Origin: CAYQAJ01 sp964415245 | GTDB lineage: Bacteria; Planctomycetota; Planctomycetia; Pirellulales; Pirellulaceae | Assembly: GCA_964415245.1 (NCBI GenBank) | Contig: CAYQAJ010000024.1 | Location: 1 to 33,084, forward strand | Length of the DNA: 33,084 bases | Direction of reading: 5' to 3' | In this document: piece by piece, positions 31,745 to 33,084 of the stretch | How the letters are laid out: each line of letters starts with the position of its first letter | How positions within the stretch are numbered: position 1 is the first letter of the stretch | The notes under the pieces: model-generated | What the model saw: only the letters and a program-made list of their open reading frames with translations | Database searches by the model: none | Told to the model about the DNA's origin: nothing | Made by a program: the position numbers and the translations under genes

Positions 31745-32218
31745 CTAGCGAGCGGCCCCGTCGATTACGCGTAACCGCGACTTCGCTGCTTCGACTTCCA
31801 GCTCTTGCAGCCGTCGCAGGTCGTCGCGATTCTTTAATAGCAGCGCCGCTTCTTCCCGCAGATCGTCGCGACGAGCCTGCGCCGCGACCAATTGCACGCG
31901 GGCCTCTTCGAGCGAGTAGAACAGCGGCGACGAGTACTTGAACTTGGTGAACTGCTCGTACTCCGACACTTGCCGCTTGAGCGATTCGATCTGCGCCTCG
32001 GCCAGCTTCAGCTCCGAATCGATCTGCCGCTGCCGTAGCGGATAGTCGAGCCGCTCCCACAGCCGCATCCGAATCTGGGCCAGCTCCACCTCGCGCAGCG
32101 CCGCATCGCGCAGTTCATCGCCCCGTGCCCGATCGGCCGATACCGCGAAACCGATGGGAATCAGGGCGACAAGCAGGGCGGGCATCAAAACGCGGATTTG
32201 TCGAACGGTGCGTGACAT
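31745..32218 (-). CDS. Exported coiled-coil protein, 157 residues
   Basis: The protein starts MSRTVRQIRVLMPALLVALI, a signal peptide cleaved near VSADRARGDE. The mature part (about residues 30-155) is almost entirely charged helix with heptad spacing: REVELAQIRMRLWERLDYPL, RQRQIDSELKLAEAQIESLK, then EARVQLVAAQARRDDLREEA and NRDDLRRLQELEVEAAKSRL. This looks like a single antiparallel coiled-coil hairpin, as in the periplasmic part of adaptor proteins, but no membrane-fusion or TolC-type domain is present. Function unknown. AGGGAA about 10 nt before ATG 32218 supports the start; the longer frame translates the upstream repeats. Confidence 0.78.
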   Translation of the reverse strand: MSRTVRQIRVLMPALLVALIPIGFAVSADRARGDELRDAALREVELAQIRMRLWERLDYPLRQRQIDSELKLAEAQIESLKRQVSEYEQFTKFKYSSPLFYSLEEARVQLVAAQARRDDLREEAALLLKNRDDLRRLQELEVEAAKSRLRVIDGAAR

Positions 32219-32445
32219 GGCGGCAATTCCCTGGAAAGGCGGATGTAAAGTGCCCACCTTTCCACGATAATTGCACGTCGGCCAAAGCTCAACTGACAAC
32301 GGACCACGGACAACTGACAAAGCAGAGCCGTCAGCTCTCAGCTATCAGCCGTCAGCCGAAAAGGGGACGCGAAGCGGACAACTGACGACCGACGGCCAAC
32401 CACTTGGCAATCATCCGCTTTCCGCTTTCGGCTATCCGCTTTTCC
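32219..32445. repeat. Spacer with GGACAACTGAC and TCAGCTCTCAGC tracts
   Basis: AACTGACAACGGACCACGGA and GACAACTGACAAAG (about 32289-32320), then GTCAGCTCTCAGCTATCAGC (32330-32349), resemble the tracts near 9098-9140 in reverse orientation. No gene is apparent. Confidence 0.6.
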
Positions 32446-33084
32446 TCACGGCTTTTCCCACTTGCCGCTGTCGCCGCTGCGGACGATCGCCTCGATCACC
32501 TTCATGTTGGCTACCGCGTCGGTAAGCGGCGTGGGGACCGGCGTGTCTTCGAGAATCGCCCGCGCAAAAAGGTCCCCCTGAATCGTGTACTGATCGCACA
32601 CCGGCAGCACGATCTCCTCGATCTCCTCTCCCTGTTGATGCCACATGCGGCAGGGCCGATCGGGGGGCGCGTTGAAGGGAATTTCGATTTCTACACGGCC
32701 CGTGGTGCCGAAGATGTTCACGCGCTGGTACGGCGCCACCTGCATCGAGCACGTGAACGCCGACGTGCCCGAGCCGAAGTCGAGAATGGCCGAGGCGAGC
32801 CGGTCGACGCGGAAGCGTGGATCGTACTCGACGCTGCCCATCACGCGGCGGGGCTCGGCGCCGAAGATGAACCGCGAGAGCGAAATCGGGTAGCAGCCGA
32901 TGTCCATCAGCCCACCGCCCCCCATCTCGGGCGCGTGGCGGATGTTCTTGGGGTCGTCGTTGTAGTACGAGAAGAACGACTGAATGGTCCGCAGCTCGCC
33001 GATGGTCTCGCTTCGCACCAGTTCGCGGGCCCGTTGCCACTGCGGGTGGTTCGGCCGCGAGTGTCGAGCCACCGGCGCATGCCA
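32446..33084 (-). CDS. Gfo/Idh/MocA family oxidoreductase (N-terminus beyond window)
   Basis: The visible 213 codons hold the C-terminal catalytic domain of a Gfo/Idh/MocA NAD(P)-dependent sugar or polyol dehydrogenase. It begins with NHPQWQRARELV (about 20 residues from the right edge), followed by IGELRTIQSFFSYYNDDPKN, the conserved MGGGGLMDIGCYPISLSRFI (the active-site D...GxYP motif) and a long beta-sheet region (VMGSVEYDPRFRVD, VNIFGTTGRVEIEIPFNAPP). The NAD-binding Rossmann domain is outside the window. The substrate is unknown. The segment just before NHPQW (HAPVARHSRP) does not look like the usual EAFMxRxHPQW, so a frameshift or divergence near the edge is possible. Confidence 0.88.
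   Translation of the reverse strand, partial: WHAPVARHSRPNHPQWQRARELVRSETIGELRTIQSFFSYYNDDPKNIRHAPEMGGGGLMDIGCYPISLSRFIFGAEPRRVMGSVEYDPRFRVDRLASAILDFGSGTSAFTCSMQVAPYQRVNIFGTTGRVEIEIPFNAPPDRPCRMWHQQGEEIEEIVLPVCDQYTIQGDLFARAILEDTPVPTPLTDAVANMKVIEAIVRSGDSGKWEKP

Noticed and set aside
1..33084. tRNA or rRNA genes
   Set aside because: No cloverleaf with the GTTCRA T-loop and no rRNA-like conserved stretch was recognised in any spacer; a covariance-model scan was not possible.

Overview
This window comes from a high-GC bacterium of the phylum Planctomycetota, most likely order Pirellulales. The best markers are a DUF1549/DUF1553 (PSD1-type) protein, a DUF1501 protein with a Tat signal, a secreted ThuA-like protein, a VIT/VWA protein, a FIST protein and an ECF sigma/anti-sigma pair. 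Spacers also carry dispersed repeats of a type common in planctomycete genomes. A run of 100 N at 18411-18510 shows that this is a draft scaffold or a metagenome bin. Both ends of the window cut a gene.

Layout. 1-4738 (minus): a sugar-type ABC importer (MalF-like permease, binding protein, MalG-like permease) followed by an FAD oxidoreductase of the PYROXD2/phytoene-desaturase type; no ATPase is encoded here. 4929-7118 (plus): a penicillin-acylase family Ntn hydrolase. 7412-9079 (plus): an HDOD protein with a degenerate GGDEF-like tail. 9424-10584 (plus): a site-2-protease family membrane metalloprotease. 10585-11458: a repeat-rich spacer with no convincing intact gene. 11459-12869 (minus): a compact accessory cluster of a ParB/Srx-like mini-protein, a 107-residue unknown protein, a truncated thiolase start and a solo CHAT (caspase-like) protein. 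13107-14171: an EamA transporter. 14273-19994 (minus): ThuA-like, DUF1501, metallo-beta-lactamase-fold and DUF1549/DUF1553 genes. 20167-20772 region (plus): a methyltransferase. 21055-24311 (plus): ECF sigma factor, anti-sigma-like membrane protein, secreted Gly/Arg-rich protein and a second methyltransferase. 24490-27497 (plus): VIT/VWA protein and a small exported protein. 27565-29261 (minus): two exported proteins, one a zinc-metalloprotease-like protein. 29530-31634 (plus): FIST protein and an exported protein with a YHS-like C-terminus. 31745 to the end (minus): an exported coiled-coil protein and a Gfo/Idh/MocA oxidoreductase cut by the window edge.

Most of the window is ordinary planctomycete chromosome: import, cell-envelope proteins and surface signalling. 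The part that looks least ordinary is 10585-13106. There repeats accumulate, base composition drops in the CHAT gene, a thiolase gene is broken after about 41 codons, and four small reading frames are packed head to tail behind a TATAAT promoter element. This is the best candidate for an undescribed system, but its function is not known from sequence alone.
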